DNA of 6,366 nt, taken from assembly GCA_030652635.1 (NCBI GenBank), contig JAUSPW010000491.1, positions 1-6,366 on the forward strand. The letters are read 5' to 3'. The DNA comes from Pseudohongiella sp. (GTDB taxonomy: Bacteria > Pseudomonadota > Gammaproteobacteria > Pseudomonadales > Pseudohongiellaceae). Shown here piece after piece: positions 4,814 through 6,366 of this stretch. Position 1 is the first letter of the stretch; every line of letters starts with the position of its first letter. The position numbers were made by a program, and so were the translations under genes. The notes beneath the pieces are model-generated. The model saw nothing but the letters and a program-made list of their open reading frames with translations, was not told where the DNA came from and did not search any database.

Positions 4814-6366
4814 TCAGATGGGTTCAAGCCGGGCATACGAAAGCACCAGCCACTTACTACCGACTTCTTTGAAGTTCACTTGCACGCGCGCGCTTGGGCC
4901 GCTGCCTTCGTAGTTCAGCACAACACCTTCGCCAAATTTGCCGTGGCGAACGCGCTGGCCCAGTGTGATGCCGGTGTCGGGTACTTCCGCGCCGCTACGA
5001 TAGGCGGGCTGGCGCCCGGGCGAAACCATCGGACGCTGTATGGTGGTTTTCATCCGCACCGGCTCGACAAGTTCTTTAGGCAACTCCCGTATAAACCGGG
5101 AAGGACGGCACATAGTGACATCGCCGTGTAAACGTCTGGACTCCGCACAAGTGATAAACAACTTTTGCATGGCGCGGGTAATGCCCACGTAACACAGGCG
5201 TCGTTCTTCTTCGATGCCGTTCAGGTTTTCCATCGACATTTTATGAGGGAATAAGCCTTCCTCCATGCCCGCCATAAACACCAGCGGAAACTCCAGGCCT
5301 TTGGCGCTGTGCAAGGTCATCAGCTGTACGGCGTCGTCGGACTCAGATGCCTGGGATTCACCGGCATCCAAGGCTGCCTGATCCAGAAACGCCGCAAGCA
5401 CATCGGCGTCACGAGCAGGCCCATCGCCGGACTCATTACTGGACTCAAGGCCGCGCCATTCTTCCGCAAAACTGCGTGTCGCGGTGATCAGTTCGTCGAG
5501 GTTTTCCAGGCGAGCCTGTGCCTTTTCACCGCCCTCTTTTTCGTGATGAGGGATCAAGCCGCTGTGTTTGATGACATGCGCGACCTTTTCGCCCAGCTCA
5601 ATGGCGGCGCAGGCTTCGTCCATCTCATTGATCAGGCGCATAAAATTTTGTACCGCTGCAGACGCTCGCGCGGGCAACAATTTGTGATCAATGGTTTTAG
5701 TACAGGCCTGCCAGAGTGAGCTGCCATCCTGTCGTGCCAGATCCCTCAGAATGTCCAGCGTGCGATCACCAATGCCGCGCACCGGGACGTTAATGACACG
5801 CTCCATCGCGGTGTCATCAAAACGGTTGATGACCAATCTCAGGTAAGCGAGGGCATTACGAATTTCCAGGCGATCATAAAAACGTTGCCCCCCATAAATC
5901 CGATAGGGCATGGCAACACGCAACAACGCCTCTTCCAATTCGCGCGACTGTGCATTGGAGCGGTACAGAATAGCGGCTTCAGTCAAGCGATGACCGGTAT
6001 TCATCCAGTCCTGCAGACGATCAACAATAAAACGCGCTTCGTCCTGCTCGTTAAAGGCTTCGTACAGAGAAATGCACTCGCCTTCATGCCCGTCAGTCCA
6101 AAGCTCTTTGCCAAGACGGCCCTGATTGTTACCAATCAGTTTGTTGGCTGCCTTCAGAATGGTGGAGGTTGAGCGGTAATTCTGCTCAAGCTTGATGATC
6201 TGGGCACCGGCAAAATCGGTATTAAACTGCTGGATGTTTTCAATACGCGCACCGCGCCAGCCATAAATGGACTGGTCATCATCGCCCACCACCATCAAGT
6301 GGCTGTTTTTGCCAGCAAGCACACGCAGCCATGCATACTGGACGGCGTTGGTGTCTTGAAACTCGT
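4814..6366 (-). CDS. uvrD: DNA helicase II UvrD, 5' end cut by the window edge
   Basis: A superfamily 1A 3'-to-5' DNA helicase that removes the incised strand in nucleotide excision repair and unwinds DNA in methyl-directed mismatch repair. The frame stays open through the right edge; 516 complete codons are visible. The visible part begins inside motif II (EFQDTN, with the preceding Asp codon split by the edge). It continues with motif III VVGDDDQSIYGWRGA (about 25-39 of the fragment), motif IV KLEQNYRS (58-65), motif V QLMTLHSAKGLEFPLVF (347-363) and motif VI EERRLCYVGITRA (386-398). A C-terminal Tudor-like RNA-polymerase-binding segment (GQRVRHGKFGEGVVLNYEG, then WLVLSYARLEPI) ends the protein. 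Compared with about 720 residues in E. coli, roughly the first 220, including the Walker A motif, lie outside. A GTG at 6322 is internal, not the start. The UvrD-type C-terminus separates it from Rep and PcrA. Confidence 0.96.
   Translation of the reverse strand, partial: EFQDTNAVQYAWLRVLAGKNSHLMVVGDDDQSIYGWRGARIENIQQFNTDFAGAQIIKLEQNYRSTSTILKAANKLIGNNQGRLGKELWTDGHEGECISLYEAFNEQDEARFIVDRLQDWMNTGHRLTEAAILYRSNAQSRELEEALLRVAMPYRIYGGQRFYDRLEIRNALAYLRLVINRFDDTAMERVINVPVRGIGDRTLDILRDLARQDGSSLWQACTKTIDHKLLPARASAAVQNFMRLINEMDEACAAIELGEKVAHVIKHSGLIPHHEKEGGEKAQARLENLDELITATRSFAEEWRGLESSNESGDGPARDADVLAAFLDQAALDAGESQASESDDAVQLMTLHSAKGLEFPLVFMAGMEEGLFPHKMSMENLNGIEEERRLCYVGITRAMQKLFITCAESRRLHGDVTMCRPSRFIRELPKELVEPVRMKTTIQRPMVSPGRQPAYRSGAEVPDTGITLGQRVRHGKFGEGVVLNYEGSGPSARVQVNFKEVGSKWLVLSYARLEPI

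Noticed and set aside
5309..5719. A 136-codon plus-strand frame antisense to uvrD
   Set aside because: It lies wholly inside the conserved UvrD coding region and shows no domain of its own.
6320..6322. GTG as the start of a short UvrD-like protein
   Set aside because: The same frame continues upstream through EFQDTN, the UvrD motif II, to the window edge, so this codon is an internal valine.

Overview
This 6.4-kb window looks like ordinary chromosomal DNA from a gammaproteobacterium. The clearest reasons are the closely recognisable UvrD, YciA-type thioesterase, TcyP-type cystine symporter and YaaA proteins, all in gammaproteobacterial form. Genes are packed tightly with short intergenic gaps and good Shine-Dalgarno sites. 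I cannot assign order or genus. I saw no RNA gene, insertion sequence, CRISPR array or integration site.

Layout, left to right. Positions 1-195 (+) are the last 64 codons of a FemAB-like (DUF482/COG3146) acyltransferase-family protein. It meets a leftward three-gene unit tail to tail with only 5 bases between the stops. That unit, transcribed right to left from about 2330, is a DUF4265-like protein (1837-2328), the peroxide-stress protein YaaA (1039-1812) and a response regulator with a receiver domain and a degenerate PilZ-like C-terminal half (201-1037). The gaps inside it are 24 and 1 base. Across a 62-bp divergent gap lie two rightward genes: a three-helix membrane protein of unknown function (2391-2756) and a YciA-type acyl-CoA thioesterase (2838-3251), the latter with its own extended -10 candidate. 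A bidirectional intrinsic terminator (3294-3321) separates this pair from two leftward genes: a TcyP-type L-cystine symporter (3350-4693) with its own promoter candidate, and the C-terminal 516 codons of the DNA helicase UvrD (4814 to beyond 6366).

Functional links. YaaA (iron and peroxide stress), a cystine importer (thiol supply) and UvrD (DNA repair) could be read as a loose oxidative-stress neighbourhood, but they are separate transcription units and this is only an inference. The one linkage worth testing is DUF4265-like / yaaA / response regulator, where the spacing suggests co-transcription and translational coupling. No clearly new system is visible. The least explained items are the degenerate PilZ-like output domain, the DUF4265-like protein and the small membrane protein.
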